Part shown: positions 1-7,452 of the stretch, one piece after another
How positions within the stretch are numbered: position 1 is the stretch's first letter
Layout of the letters: each line of letters starts with the position of its first letter
Source of the DNA: Candidatus Bathyarchaeota archaeon B63
GTDB taxonomy: Archaea > Thermoproteota > Bathyarchaeia > Bathyarchaeales > DTEX01
Assembly: GCA_001593845.1 (NCBI GenBank)
Contig: LUCF01000007.1
Span: forward strand, 1-14,311
Length of the DNA stretch: 14,311 bases
Reading direction: 5' to 3'
Notes under the pieces: model-generated
Databases searched by the model: none
Seen by the model: the letters and a program-made list of their open reading frames with translations, nothing else
Told to the model about the DNA's origin: nothing
Position numbers and translations under genes: made by a program

Positions 1-146
1 ATTTTTTTATTCATCATATTAGCCTGAGGCTAGGCAATAGAGCAGAAGTTACGCCCCATTAAAGGAGGATTTATCTCCAGAAAATCTTATGTGAGATCAG
101 TCGCTCTTATGTGCATACGCTGTCTAGCCTTATCCGCGGATGGGGA

Positions 147-815
147 GTGGCTAACCTGAGGATCGTGATCTTAGGTCCGCCGGGCGCAGGGAAGGGAACT
201 TACGCTTCGAGATTAACTGTGAAGCTAGGCGTTCCACACATATCAACCGGGGATATGGTCCGTGAGGAGATAAAGAGGCAGACGGATCTCGGGAAGAGGA
301 TAAAGGAGTACAGTGACAAGGGGGCTCTCGTCCCAGACGAGATAATCATAGAGCTCCTAGCCGAGAGGCTTAGGAAGCCCGACTGCTCAGGAGGGTTCAT
401 ACTCGACGGTTTTCCACGGACCATAAGTCAAGCAAGGGCCCTCGAGGGGATCGCGGAGATAGACCTCGTCATAAACCTGGATGTCCCGGACGAGATAATA
501 GTCACGCGGCTCTCGAACCGCCTGATCTGTAGGAGGTGCGGTGCAATATATAACCTGCTGACGCTGAAGCCGAAGAGGGATGGGATATGTGATAAGTGCG
601 GAGGAACCCTCTACCGGAGGGAGGATGACAGGCCAGAGGTGATAAGGGAGAGGCTCGATGTCTACAGGCGGCAGACCGCGCCTCTGATAGAGTACTACCG
701 CGGGAAGGGACTGCTGAGAAGCGTCAGATGCGACGACATTATGACGCCCCCAGACGTCATCGTCGAAGAGATAATCAGGATAATCAATGAGGAGAGGAGG
801 CCCTCTTCCTCTTAG
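147..815 (+). CDS. adk: Adenylate kinase, long form with zinc-binding LID
   Basis: Catalyses ATP + AMP = 2 ADP in the cytoplasm. Starting from the GTG at 147 (222 aa), the P-loop GPPGAGKGT lies at residues 10-18, the AMP-site motif ISTGDMVREE at about 32-41, and ILDGFPRT at about 85-92. The LID holds four cysteines (128, 131, 148, 151) in two CxxC pairs, followed by DDRPEVIRERL. This is the zinc-LID architecture common in bacteria and some archaea, not the short trimeric AdkA type of Sulfolobales and methanogens. An in-frame GTG at 111 would add 12 residues before the first beta strand; family members begin close to that strand, so 147 is preferred. The only purine-rich stretch before 147 almost touches the start codon, so ribosome-binding evidence is weak. 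The gene is convergent with the pilus genes downstream. Identity is secure; the start is less so. Confidence 0.95.
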   Translation: MANLRIVILGPPGAGKGTYASRLTVKLGVPHISTGDMVREEIKRQTDLGKRIKEYSDKGALVPDEIIIELLAERLRKPDCSGGFILDGFPRTISQARALEGIAEIDLVINLDVPDEIIVTRLSNRLICRRCGAIYNLLTLKPKRDGICDKCGGTLYRREDDRPEVIRERLDVYRRQTAPLIEYYRGKGLLRSVRCDDIMTPPDVIVEEIIRIINEERRPSSS

Positions 816-845
816 ACCATTGGGCAGCCGGAAGGGATATCACTA

Positions 846-871
846 CGCTTTAGAAGCGAGCATACAAAAAA
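846..871 (-). terminator. Putative T-tract terminator with small hairpin between convergent genes
   Basis: In the 84-base gap between adk and the convergent TadC-like gene there is a run of six A on the plus strand (866-871), which reads as T6 for the minus-strand transcript about 30 bases after its stop. Next to it is CGCTT-TAG-AAGCG (846-858). Archaeal transcription commonly ends at T-tracts, so this is a plausible end for the minus-strand pilus operon. Confidence 0.4.
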
Positions 872-899
872 CTGGACATCGAGCGGCTGACTTCCCTGT

Positions 900-2633
900 T
901 CAGAGGACATGCATCGCGACGTAAATCCCAGCTATGGAGACTAATATGAGGAGAATCGCATGCTTGAACCCGGCTGAGATCCTCCCCGAGACTATCTTCC
1001 CCGTCACTATCCCGAGGGTGAATGCGTGGAGAACCAGCGGGGTTATCAGCATCTTCGTCAGTTCATTCACGGCTACTAGGGCTCCGCCGATCATGCTCAT
1101 GTTCGTGAAGAGCTGAAGAAGCATCATCGTCGTCATCGTCAGTATCGCCGCCCCCATGTAGGGGACGATGAATAGGGGGTCAAGATGGGCTTTCCTCTCG
1201 CTCTCCAGCTCCCTCGTCTGCTCAGCGAATTCGGCGAGGGTCTCCAGGCTCTCCTCTGTTCCCCCACCCACCTCTATCGTGTCGATCAGGAGATAAAGGT
1301 TGATGAGGCAAGTCCAGTTCTTAACTCGGCTCTTAAAGTCCTCGAATATCCTCCTAAGCGGGATACCCCAGCTCAGCTCAGCGCTCATCAGCCGCAGGTA
1401 CTTAGAGAACCTCCCATAGTCCCTGCTTGCGAGGGACTGGATGCTCCTCTCAGGGCTTAATCCTGTCTTCCTGGTCTCCACGAGGTCCCTGAGGAAGCTC
1501 GTCACGCCCTCAACGATCCCCGTCTCCGTCCCAGAGAAGTACCGGTCAGAGAGATGCGCCGGAAGCGATAAGGATACGAGGCTCAATGCCAGCCCCAGAG
1601 CAGGCTCAGACCCCTCATTTAGACGCATAACCTCCCTCATCATCACCGGCAGCCGCTGGAGGGGCGGGATTTGGGGGAGGCCGCTCACGAAGTATGGAAG
1701 GACCGTCTGAGAAAGCATGAAGATCCCCACGGGGACCGATACGATGAGGCCGAGGTAGGCTTTCCACTGCGAGATCGGATAGCTGATCTGCATAAAATCG
1801 GCGAGGTAGAGGAAGGCTATCGAGACCCCGGGAAGCAGGATAAATGAGAAGAGGAAGAACGCCTCAGGCGGCATGGCCTGGAACTGGGGGAAGCTGAGGG
1901 AGATTATGAACATCATGTATATCCCCAGGGTTCCGAGTATAGCTATGATCGTGTACCCCTCCATGAGTAGGGACATGTGATCCCCCATCGCCTTTATCCT
2001 CAAGGCCATCTTCCTAAACATCGATTCCGTCTGGCTGTAGAGGTAATGGAGGACATCACCGCCTGTCCTGATAGTCGAAGCGTAGCCCAGCAGGAGCTCA
2101 GTGTACTCCTTTAATCCCAGGTCCTTCGCGGCCTTCGCCATGGCCGAGACTGGATCCATCCCGGTGGAGAGGATTATCCTCTCTATCCTCCTTATCTCGT
2201 CCCTGATCCTCGGGAGAAGATCCGTATTCCTCAGCCTGAGCAGGCTCGCGTATGGGGAGAGCCCCCCGCTCGTCATGACGCTTAGGTACATCGATGCGTA
2301 GGGGATCTCATTCTTAAGCCCGGAGATCTTGTTCGAGACCATTATCTTCGGCATCAAGACCCCCATCATCAGGGTCAATAACGGAGGAATCACGCAGATG
2401 AGCATGACCAGCGGAGGGGAGAGGCTGAACGGGAGGATCCTGAGGAACCACGAGAGGAAGAAGACAAGCGAGAATGCTGAGGCTAGATGGGTGAAGAACC
2501 CTATGATGCTCATGTAGACCTCCGGGTGTAGGCGGATGTTCGCGGCCTCCATGTTATGCTCGACGCTTCTGAATATCTTCAGAAGCCCCCTGCCGAGAAC
2601 ACCGAAGTAAGCGTAACAGAAATCCTCCAGCAT
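900..2633 (-). CDS. TadC/FlaJ-like type IV pilus or secretion platform protein (two type II secretion F domains)
   Basis: Integral-membrane platform of an archaeal type IV filament or secretion machine, predicted to work with the ATPase encoded just upstream. From ATG 2633 it has 577 residues: two TM helices at about 43-95, a first F-type domain (about 108-221, with SGGLSPYASLLRL and STGMDPVSAMAKAAK), three more TM helices (about 226-315), a second F domain (about 378-481, with RKTGLSPERSIQSLA and EVGGGTEESLETLAEF) and three C-terminal TM helices. Duplicated F domains and this length fit archaeal FlaJ/TadC-type proteins. A GTG at 2735 would give 611 aa but overlap the ATPase gene by 86 bases with an Arg-rich, non-homologous N-terminus. 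ATG 2633 follows the ATPase stop by 16 bases with a G-rich run before it, so I chose that. No pilin or prepilin peptidase is in view, so the filament type is unknown. Confidence 0.85.
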   Translation of the reverse strand: MLEDFCYAYFGVLGRGLLKIFRSVEHNMEAANIRLHPEVYMSIIGFFTHLASAFSLVFFLSWFLRILPFSLSPPLVMLICVIPPLLTLMMGVLMPKIMVSNKISGLKNEIPYASMYLSVMTSGGLSPYASLLRLRNTDLLPRIRDEIRRIERIILSTGMDPVSAMAKAAKDLGLKEYTELLLGYASTIRTGGDVLHYLYSQTESMFRKMALRIKAMGDHMSLLMEGYTIIAILGTLGIYMMFIISLSFPQFQAMPPEAFFLFSFILLPGVSIAFLYLADFMQISYPISQWKAYLGLIVSVPVGIFMLSQTVLPYFVSGLPQIPPLQRLPVMMREVMRLNEGSEPALGLALSLVSLSLPAHLSDRYFSGTETGIVEGVTSFLRDLVETRKTGLSPERSIQSLASRDYGRFSKYLRLMSAELSWGIPLRRIFEDFKSRVKNWTCLINLYLLIDTIEVGGGTEESLETLAEFAEQTRELESERKAHLDPLFIVPYMGAAILTMTTMMLLQLFTNMSMIGGALVAVNELTKMLITPLVLHAFTLGIVTGKIVSGRISAGFKHAILLILVSIAGIYVAMHVL

Positions 2634-2649
2634 CGATTGGGCCCCCTGC

Positions 2650-4353
2650 TCATCGAGATATGAGATGCTCCTTGATCGCCTCGCTTTTTCCCCTTCGCCT
2701 GCGGCTCTTACAGGGTCTCCTCCTCGCCTGGCCACAGTACTTCATGATCGCCTCGGTCACTTCCTCCTGGCCTCTTATCCCGGATCTCTTGAGCTCCCTC
2801 AGGAACCTCCTTCTCAGATTAATCTCGGCTAACATGTCTCTCATGGTCCTCCCCTTCTTCGCCGCTATCTCCCCCAGCAAGCGGCTCTCCTCAAGGCTCG
2901 TATGGAACCTGTCCTCCGTCGGGGACCACTCCGAGACAAGCCTGTACTCCCCATATTCGATGATCTCCCACACGTTTCTGGCCCTCCTCCCGAAGCTCAG
3001 CCCCATCTTCCTCCTCGGCAGCTCCACCCTCGAGATGTAGATGCCAACATTCATCAATGGAATGTAAGGTTCAGCCACGCTCATCGGCTCAGAGGTCAGC
3101 CGCTTAACAGCGTGGTCCAGGCTGTCAGCATGCATCGTACATATGCCTCCATGCCCAGTGGCGAGCGCCTGGAAGAGCGCGTAGGCTTCCTCCCCCCTAA
3201 CCTCCCCGACTATGATGTAGTCAGGCCTGTAGCGGAGGCTGAGCTTGACGAGGTCGAAGAGGCTTATCGATGTCTCATCGTCCGCTCCGAACCTGAACCC
3301 CTGCCTACTCGTCAACTGAACCCAGTTCTCATGAAGGGTATTCAGCTCCGCGATCTCCTCAACAGTGACGATCTTATCATTCGACCTTATCAGGCTGATG
3401 AGCGCATTCAGCATGCTCGTCTTACCCGCGCCCGTTCCGCCGATGATCATCATGCTCATCTTATTCTCGAGGAGAACCCAGAAGTAGGCGGCGAGGGTCT
3501 CATCTATCGTCCCCATCTTCACGAGGTCTATGATGGAGAACGGATCCTGCCGGAACTTCCGTATGCAGAAGCTGCTGCCGAAGGTCGAGACCTCCCTCCT
3601 GAAGGTAGCTGCGAGCCTATGCCTTCCGGGCAGCATGGCGTCGAGCATCGGATGTGCGCTTGAGATGTGCTTCCCCCCCATATGGGCCAGCTTGATGATG
3701 AAGTTGTCATAATCAGTCTCATCCTCGAAGATTATATTCGTCGGGAGGCTCTCGTACTTCCTATGCCAGACATAAACAGGCCTCTTGAGGCCGTTGCATG
3801 AGATGTCCTCTATGTTGGGGTCGTTCATCAGGACGTCCAGGTCGCCATAGCCAGCTAAGTCCCGGATCACGTAGTAGTATATCTTCTCCCAGGACTCCTC
3901 AGTGAACTTCCCAAGGCTCCGCCTGTACTTCTTCGCCAGCCTCTTAGCCTCAGAGAGGATGTACTCGTCAAGGTCCACATCAAGGGTCTCCGGCGGGGAG
4001 AGCTCCCTAGTTATGAGCGACTTAAGCCTCTCATATGTCTTCGTCTCCTCCGGGCTGAGCTTCTCCTCCTCAGCCAAGTAATGCATCTTTCCCCCAATCG
4101 AGACTATGTTCACCCTCGCGAGGGAGTTATGCACCCAGTAGCTCTCTATAACCCTGTAACGAGCTGAGCCCCTCCCCCTTCTAGATGCTCGCTTCTTCCC
4201 TTCCTTCTTATCCGCATGTTCAAGGGGCCCCCGAGGCTTCTGAGCCTCATCTGCACTGGGGCCGTCACTGCTCTCTCTTTGTTTCGCCACTCTGGGTTGT
4301 CTCCTCGATATAACCGGAACCATCTCAGCCTCATCTGGATGATTTCCGGTCAT
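2650..4353 (-). CDS. VirB11/GspE-family secretion ATPase (type IV pilus or archaellum-like assembly)
   Basis: Cytoplasmic hexameric ATPase that powers filament assembly or secretion. Counting from ATG 4353 (567 aa), the Walker A GGTGAGKT is at about 305-312, the Walker B region DYIIVGEVRGEE at about 378-389, and the His box GHGGICTMHAD at about 400-410; the N-terminal domain carries IEDISCNG and a GRHRLAATFR stretch typical of archaeal GspE/TadA proteins. The first 60 residues are charged and low-complexity, and the C-terminus is strongly basic (RRRP, then KSRRRRGKS), both unusual for the core family. A TTG at 4410 would add 19 residues. ATG 4353 is favoured because a TATA-like box is centred 25 bases upstream of it, as expected for a leaderless transcript, and there is no clear ribosome site for either start. 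The gene is followed after 16 bases by its membrane partner. Subtype (pilus, archaellum or secretion) is not resolvable. Confidence 0.92.
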   Translation of the reverse strand: MTGNHPDEAEMVPVISRRQPRVAKQRESSDGPSADEAQKPRGPLEHADKKEGKKRASRRGRGSARYRVIESYWVHNSLARVNIVSIGGKMHYLAEEEKLSPEETKTYERLKSLITRELSPPETLDVDLDEYILSEAKRLAKKYRRSLGKFTEESWEKIYYYVIRDLAGYGDLDVLMNDPNIEDISCNGLKRPVYVWHRKYESLPTNIIFEDETDYDNFIIKLAHMGGKHISSAHPMLDAMLPGRHRLAATFRREVSTFGSSFCIRKFRQDPFSIIDLVKMGTIDETLAAYFWVLLENKMSMMIIGGTGAGKTSMLNALISLIRSNDKIVTVEEIAELNTLHENWVQLTSRQGFRFGADDETSISLFDLVKLSLRYRPDYIIVGEVRGEEAYALFQALATGHGGICTMHADSLDHAVKRLTSEPMSVAEPYIPLMNVGIYISRVELPRRKMGLSFGRRARNVWEIIEYGEYRLVSEWSPTEDRFHTSLEESRLLGEIAAKKGRTMRDMLAEINLRRRFLRELKRSGIRGQEEVTEAIMKYCGQARRRPCKSRRRRGKSEAIKEHLISR

Positions 4354-4372
4354 ACGGGATTGGGTTGGGGAA

Positions 4373-4383
4373 TTGATAAATGA
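4373..4383 (-). promoter_or_regulatory. TATA box for the secretion ATPase operon (leaderless)
   Basis: The minus strand reads TCATTTATCAA here. Its centre is about 25 bases before the ATG at 4353, the archaeal TATA-to-start-site distance, so the transcript would begin at or near the start codon. Confidence 0.5.
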
Positions 4384-4479
4384 CTTATGAATTTCTTCTA
4401 CATAGTTCAAACATGCGTTAGACCTTCTTGTGAGGGATCATCTCCCAATCCACACCTGGAATCCGGAATGGAAAGAGTA

Positions 4480-4486
4480 TTTATAA
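4480..4486 (+). promoter_or_regulatory. TATA box with BRE for the zinc-ribbon membrane protein
   Basis: GAAAGAG followed by TATTTATAA matches a purine-rich BRE plus archaeal TATA box. Transcription would start near 4510, giving a leader of about 30 bases that contains GGTGAT (4529-4534) as a ribosome site before ATG 4540. Confidence 0.7.
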
Positions 4487-4539
4487 CCCGAGACGCCTTT
4501 TAATCATACATGAAGCATTTCCAGTCTCGGTGATGCTAG

Positions 4540-5124
4540 ATGTCATACTGCGAGAATTGTAGGTTCCCGCTTCCCGAGGGGGCTGAGTATTGTCCAAACT
4601 GCGGAACCCGCGTGAAGAAGCCCCCTACGCCCCCGCAGTTCCTCGGCATATCGCTTGGGAAGATCATCCAAGCAGGCGTGCTGGGCGCTCTCATCTCAGT
4701 CATGATCTCCTCCCTACAGCCCCCTGATATTCGGCTGTATTTCATACCATCCTTCGTCTCATCCGTGCTCGTGGTCTTCCTCTTCAAAGCGAGGAGGCTG
4801 GAGGAGGCAGTGGCCCTCGCCTTTTCAGTTTACCTCTTCGCAGACGCAATCGTTAATGGCATCATACTTGGCTCCCTCTACTTCCAAGACATCCCGCTCT
4901 CAGAGGTCTACAGGGGTTACGAGCTGACCTTCCTGGACGTCGTGACCTACATATTCAATCCAGTCTCAGCACTGATCGCGGCTTACTTGGGGAACAGGCT
5001 GATCGCGGGCGGCAGGCCGGAGCAGGAGCAGCCTGAGAGGATCGATTATGGATTCAAGGAGGAGAAGGGGCCGGGCGGGGTGATCTATGAGACCAGGACT
5101 GATCCTCGTCCTCATAAGGTTTAA
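4540..5124 (+). CDS. Zinc-ribbon membrane protein of unknown function
   Basis: A 194-residue protein. The N-terminus is a C4 zinc ribbon (Cys 4, 7, 18, 21; CENC ... CPNC) of the kind placed at the front of many archaeal membrane proteins. It is followed by PPTPP and about four hydrophobic segments (roughly residues 36-60, 66-85, 90-113 and 130-156) and a charged, probably disordered C-terminal tail of about 40 residues. The start is supported by a GGTGAT ribosome site 5 bases upstream and a well-placed TATA box. It lies between the divergently transcribed pilus ATPase and the translation operon. The TATA box of the latter overlaps its stop codon, so the two are probably separate transcripts. 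I do not recognise a named family beyond the zinc ribbon; no catalytic residues are evident. Confidence 0.8.
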   Translation: MSYCENCRFPLPEGAEYCPNCGTRVKKPPTPPQFLGISLGKIIQAGVLGALISVMISSLQPPDIRLYFIPSFVSSVLVVFLFKARRLEEAVALAFSVYLFADAIVNGIILGSLYFQDIPLSEVYRGYELTFLDVVTYIFNPVSALIAAYLGNRLIAGGRPEQEQPERIDYGFKEEKGPGGVIYETRTDPRPHKV

Positions 5125-5127
5125 ATA
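5120..5127 (+). promoter_or_regulatory. TATA box of the ribosomal/translation operon, overlapping the preceding stop codon
   Basis: TTTAAATA lies about 56 bases before the eL42 start, predicting a start site near 5150 and a leader of about 30 bases. The TAA of the upstream zinc-ribbon gene (5122-5124) is inside the box. Confidence 0.65.
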
Positions 5128-5179
5128 CCATCCATATTAGGTCATGTATGCCCTTTGACTGGTAGGACGAGCGAGCAAA

Positions 5180-5455
5180 ATGAATGTTCCTAAACAGATA
5201 TCGACGTACTGCCCGAGATGCAGAACGCATACAGAGCATACGGTCTCGCTTTATAAGGAGGGGAAGAGGAGAGCTCTGGCGAGGGGGGAGAGGCACCATA
5301 AACGCGAGAGGAGGGGGTACGGCGGCCAGAAGTACCCGATGCTGAGGAGAAAGGCGAAGACGACGAAGAAGCAGACCTTGAAGCTTAGATGCACAGAATG
5401 CGGCTACATCCTCCACAGGAAGGGGATAAGGCTTCGGAGGATAACCATCGAGTAG
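5180..5455 (+). CDS. rpl44e: Large-subunit ribosomal protein eL42 (L44e)
   Basis: Protein of the archaeal/eukaryotic large ribosomal subunit, near the E site. It has 91 residues, the usual archaeal length. Two CxxC pairs (Cys 11/14 and 71/74) form the zinc site and flank the conserved GERHHKRERRGYGGQ region and a Lys/Arg-rich stretch (KAKTTKKQTLKLRC). The N-terminus MNVPKQISTYCPRC is typical for the family, which supports ATG 5180. It is the first gene of a five-gene unit; eS27 follows after 14 bases. The order eL42-eS27-aIF2-alpha-Nop10-PAC2 is a recurring archaeal arrangement, which strengthens every assignment in the unit. Confidence 0.97.
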   Translation: MNVPKQISTYCPRCRTHTEHTVSLYKEGKRRALARGERHHKRERRGYGGQKYPMLRRKAKTTKKQTLKLRCTECGYILHRKGIRLRRITIE

Positions 5456-5460
5456 GAGGG
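5455..5460 (+). promoter_or_regulatory. Ribosome-binding site of eS27
   Basis: GGAGGG begins on the last base of the eL42 stop codon and lies 9 bases before ATG 5470. It decides the short start of eS27 over an upstream in-frame ATG at 5389 that lies inside eL42. Confidence 0.7.
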
Positions 5461-5469
5461 CTCAAGGGA

Positions 5470-5661
5470 ATGTGGGAGAAGGTCATCCCTGAACCCAGAA
5501 GCGTCTTCCTCCAAGTGAAGTGTCCAGACTGCGGGAACGAGCAGACTATATTCAGTCACGCCGCCTCCATCGTTCACTGCAACATCTGCGGCGCAACCCT
5601 CGCTGAGCCGACGGGCGGAAAGGCGAGGGTGAAGGGAGAGATAGTTAGGGTTCTCGAATAA
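5470..5661 (+). CDS. rps27e: Small-subunit ribosomal protein eS27
   Basis: Zinc-binding protein of the small ribosomal subunit. It has 63 residues, as is usual in archaea, with the C4 zinc site at Cys 18, 21, 37 and 40 (KCPDCGNEQTIFSHA ... CNICGATLAEPTGGKA). The reading frame stays open upstream to an ATG at 5389, but that part overlaps eL42 in another frame and has no family resemblance, while MWEKVIPEPRS is a normal eS27 beginning with a GGAGGG site 9 bases before it. It is the second gene of the translation operon and is followed after 11 bases by aIF2-alpha. Confidence 0.96.
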   Translation: MWEKVIPEPRSVFLQVKCPDCGNEQTIFSHAASIVHCNICGATLAEPTGGKARVKGEIVRVLE

Positions 5662-5672
5662 GGGGGGCTGAC

Positions 5673-6464
5673 ATGTCATTTACCAAGAGGGAAGATTGGC
5701 CTGAGCTAGGTGAGCTCGTAGTAGCCTCAGTGAACAGGATAATGGATTACGGGGTCTATGTCACCCTAGATGAGTATGGGAGGGAGGGTTTCCTCCACAT
5801 ATCAGAGATCTCATCGAGCTGGGTGAAGAACATACGCGACTTCGTGAGGGAAGGAGAGAAGGTCGTCCTGAAGGTTCTGAGGGTAGACCCCGAGAAGGGC
5901 CACATAGACCTCTCCCTCAGAAGGGTGACGAAGAGGGAGAAGAGGGAGAAGATGCTCCTCTGGAAGCAGAGCAAGAAGGCCGAGAGCCTCATGAGAAGCG
6001 TCTCCCAGAGATTGAGGGTCCCCATCGAGGAGCTTTATGAGAAGGCTTGGGTTCCACTCGAGAAGGCTTTCGGGACAGCGTATGATGGGCTTGAGAAGGC
6101 AGCGAGGGAAGGGGCTGAGCCGCTTCTGAAGAGCGGCATCCCCAAGGAACTGGCTGAGGCCCTGACCAGCGTGGCGAAGGATAGGATAAGGATAACGAGT
6201 GTGAAGGTGAAGGGAACCCTCAAGATAGCCTGCACGAAGCCAGACGGCGTTCTGAGGATCAAAAAGGCCCTTATGGAGGCTAAGAGGGTAAAGGTTCCAA
6301 GCGGATCAAACATTAAGATCTACGCCGTCTCCCCCCCGAAATACAGAGTTGAGGTGACCGCCCTGGACTTTAAGACGGCGAACTCCATACTGCAGAGAGT
6401 CTCAGAGGCGGCCGTCCGGGGCATCAAGGAGGCTGGGGGAGAAGGGGAGTTCAAGAGGGGATAA
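5673..6464 (+). CDS. eif2a: Translation initiation factor aIF2, alpha subunit
   Basis: Alpha subunit of the heterotrimeric aIF2 that brings Met-tRNAi to the ribosome. It has 263 residues, matching the usual length of about 265. The N-terminal S1/OB domain is at about 10-84 (GELVVASVNRIMDYGVYVTL ... GFLHISEIS), the helical domain at about 85-170 and the C-terminal alpha/beta domain at about 171-263. The segment EISSSWVKNIRDF corresponds to the loop that carries the regulatory serine in eukaryotic eIF2-alpha. A G-rich run (AAGGGGGG) just upstream serves as the ribosome site. Nop10 starts 7 bases after the stop. Confidence 0.97.
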   Translation: MSFTKREDWPELGELVVASVNRIMDYGVYVTLDEYGREGFLHISEISSSWVKNIRDFVREGEKVVLKVLRVDPEKGHIDLSLRRVTKREKREKMLLWKQSKKAESLMRSVSQRLRVPIEELYEKAWVPLEKAFGTAYDGLEKAAREGAEPLLKSGIPKELAEALTSVAKDRIRITSVKVKGTLKIACTKPDGVLRIKKALMEAKRVKVPSGSNIKIYAVSPPKYRVEVTALDFKTANSILQRVSEAAVRGIKEAGGEGEFKRG

Positions 6465-6470
6465 AGCTAG

Positions 6471-6635
6471 ATGGTCTGGCTGATGAGGAGATGCTCCCAA
6501 TGCGGGGAGTACACGCTCATTAAGGATAAGTGTCCCAGATGCGGAGGATCGACCTACACACCTCATCCAGCCAGATTCTCCCCTGATGATAAGTACGCGA
6601 GATACAAGGGCATGATGAGGCAAGGCGCAAAATGA
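6471..6635 (+). CDS. nop10: H/ACA ribonucleoprotein protein Nop10
   Basis: Small component of the archaeal H/ACA RNP (Cbf5-Gar1-L7Ae-Nop10) that guides pseudouridylation of rRNA. It has 54 codons. The zinc-ribbon cysteines are at residues 8, 11, 21 and 24 (CSQCGEYTL ... CPRCGG), followed by the family tail PHPARFSPDDKYARYKG. Start ATG 6471 follows the aIF2-alpha stop by 6 bases; an internal ATG at 6483 (MRRCSQCG) is an equally family-like beginning, so the N-terminus could be four residues shorter. The stop overlaps the PAC2 start in an ATGA arrangement, which indicates translational coupling. Its place between aIF2-alpha and PAC2 is conserved in many archaea. Confidence 0.95.
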   Translation: MVWLMRRCSQCGEYTLIKDKCPRCGGSTYTPHPARFSPDDKYARYKGMMRQGAK

Positions 6636-7405
6636 GAGAGACCAAGATTATGGAGATCGAGGAGATCACCCCTGAGAGGGCCGTGCTGATTGAGGGGCTA
6701 CCGGGCCTCGGGCTCGTTGGAAAGATAGCCTCGGAGTACCTTGTGAAGAAGCTGAATGCCAGGAGAGTCGCGGAGCTCTACTCGCCTCACTTTGCGCATT
6801 ACGTCCTTGTGGATGGGGACGGCTGCCTCAGGATTCTCAGGCTTGAGTTCTATTACTGGAGGGGAGAAGAGGCCGGTAATGATCTTCTCCTCTTGACCGG
6901 GGACTGCCAGGCTCAGACAATCGAGGGTCAATACGAGGTAGCCAGCTTAATCTTCGACTACGCGGAGAAGAAGAACGTCAACCTGATAATAACTCTGGGC
7001 GGCTATCAAAGAGATGTCAAGGGTAAACCAAGGGTCTTCGCATCGGCGACCGGCCGAGACATCCTAGAGGCGGCGGAGAGGCTTGGGGCGAAGAGCAGCC
7101 CGTCCGGAAGCCCAATAATAGGGGCGGCTGGGATACTCGCCGGCCTCGCCAAGTTCAGGGGAATAGATGCCCTCTGCCTCCTGGCTGAGACGCAGGGGCA
7201 TAGGCCGGATCCGAAGGCGGCTAAGAGCCTCCTCAGCCTCCTCGCGGAGATGCTGAATCTCGATATGGACCTCTCGGATCTCGAGAGGGAGATCTCCATG
7301 TACGAGCGGATAGAGGAGAAGATAAGGAGACTGCAGGGGCAGAGGAGGGCCCTTGAGAGAAAGGGTAGGAGGGAAGGGGAGGAAAAGATCTTCTACATAA
7401 GCTAG
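6632..7405 (+). CDS. PAC2-family protein (archaeal proteasome-assembly-chaperone type)
   Basis: PAC2-family proteins are related to proteasome assembly chaperones; archaeal members such as PbaB bind proteasome alpha subunits or act as scaffolds, but the role of this one is inferred from family. It has 257 residues. The N-terminal signature VLIEGLPGLGLVGKIASEYL is at about 18-37. LLLLTGDCQ and IITLGGYQ mark the central strands, and SSPSGSPIIGAAGILAGLA followed by ALCLLAETQGHRPDPKAA is the characteristic second half. The C-terminus (about 220-250) is strongly charged and probably coiled coil. ATG 6632 overlaps the Nop10 stop by four bases. It is the last gene of the operon; a T-tract follows 33 bases later. 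Confidence 0.9.
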   Translation: MRETKIMEIEEITPERAVLIEGLPGLGLVGKIASEYLVKKLNARRVAELYSPHFAHYVLVDGDGCLRILRLEFYYWRGEEAGNDLLLLTGDCQAQTIEGQYEVASLIFDYAEKKNVNLIITLGGYQRDVKGKPRVFASATGRDILEAAERLGAKSSPSGSPIIGAAGILAGLAKFRGIDALCLLAETQGHRPDPKAAKSLLSLLAEMLNLDMDLSDLEREISMYERIEEKIRRLQGQRRALERKGRREGEEKIFYIS

Positions 7406-7438
7406 GATCGGAAGCTTAAAGAAGATCTGCGGCTGAGA

Positions 7439-7450
7439 TTTTTCCTTCTA
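7439..7450 (+). terminator. T-rich termination region of the translation operon
   Basis: TTTTTCCTTCTA lies in the 47-base gap between PAC2 and the convergent thioredoxin-like gene. There is no strong hairpin, as is usual for archaeal T-tract termination. Confidence 0.4.
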
Positions 7451-7452
7451 AG

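Noticed and set aside
21..31. AGCCT-G-AGGCT inverted repeat near the window start, next to a T7 run
   Set aside because: On the plus strand the T-run comes before the repeat, not after it; the T-run alone could end an upstream gene that is outside the window, but there is not enough sequence to judge.
2634..2735. Longer N-terminus of the TadC-like protein from GTG 2735
   Set aside because: It would overlap the ATPase gene by 86 bases and adds an Arg-rich stretch that mirrors the ATPase's own coding sequence; ATG 2633 has a normal spacing after the upstream stop.
2902..3663. A 253-codon open frame on the plus strand
   Set aside because: It lies wholly antisense to the secretion ATPase, which has clear Walker A, Walker B and His-box motifs; its translation (His/Pro/Arg-rich) looks like the shadow of a GC-rich gene.
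5389..5469. Longer N-terminus for eS27
   Set aside because: The extension overlaps eL42 in another frame and is unlike the family; GGAGGG is correctly placed for ATG 5470.
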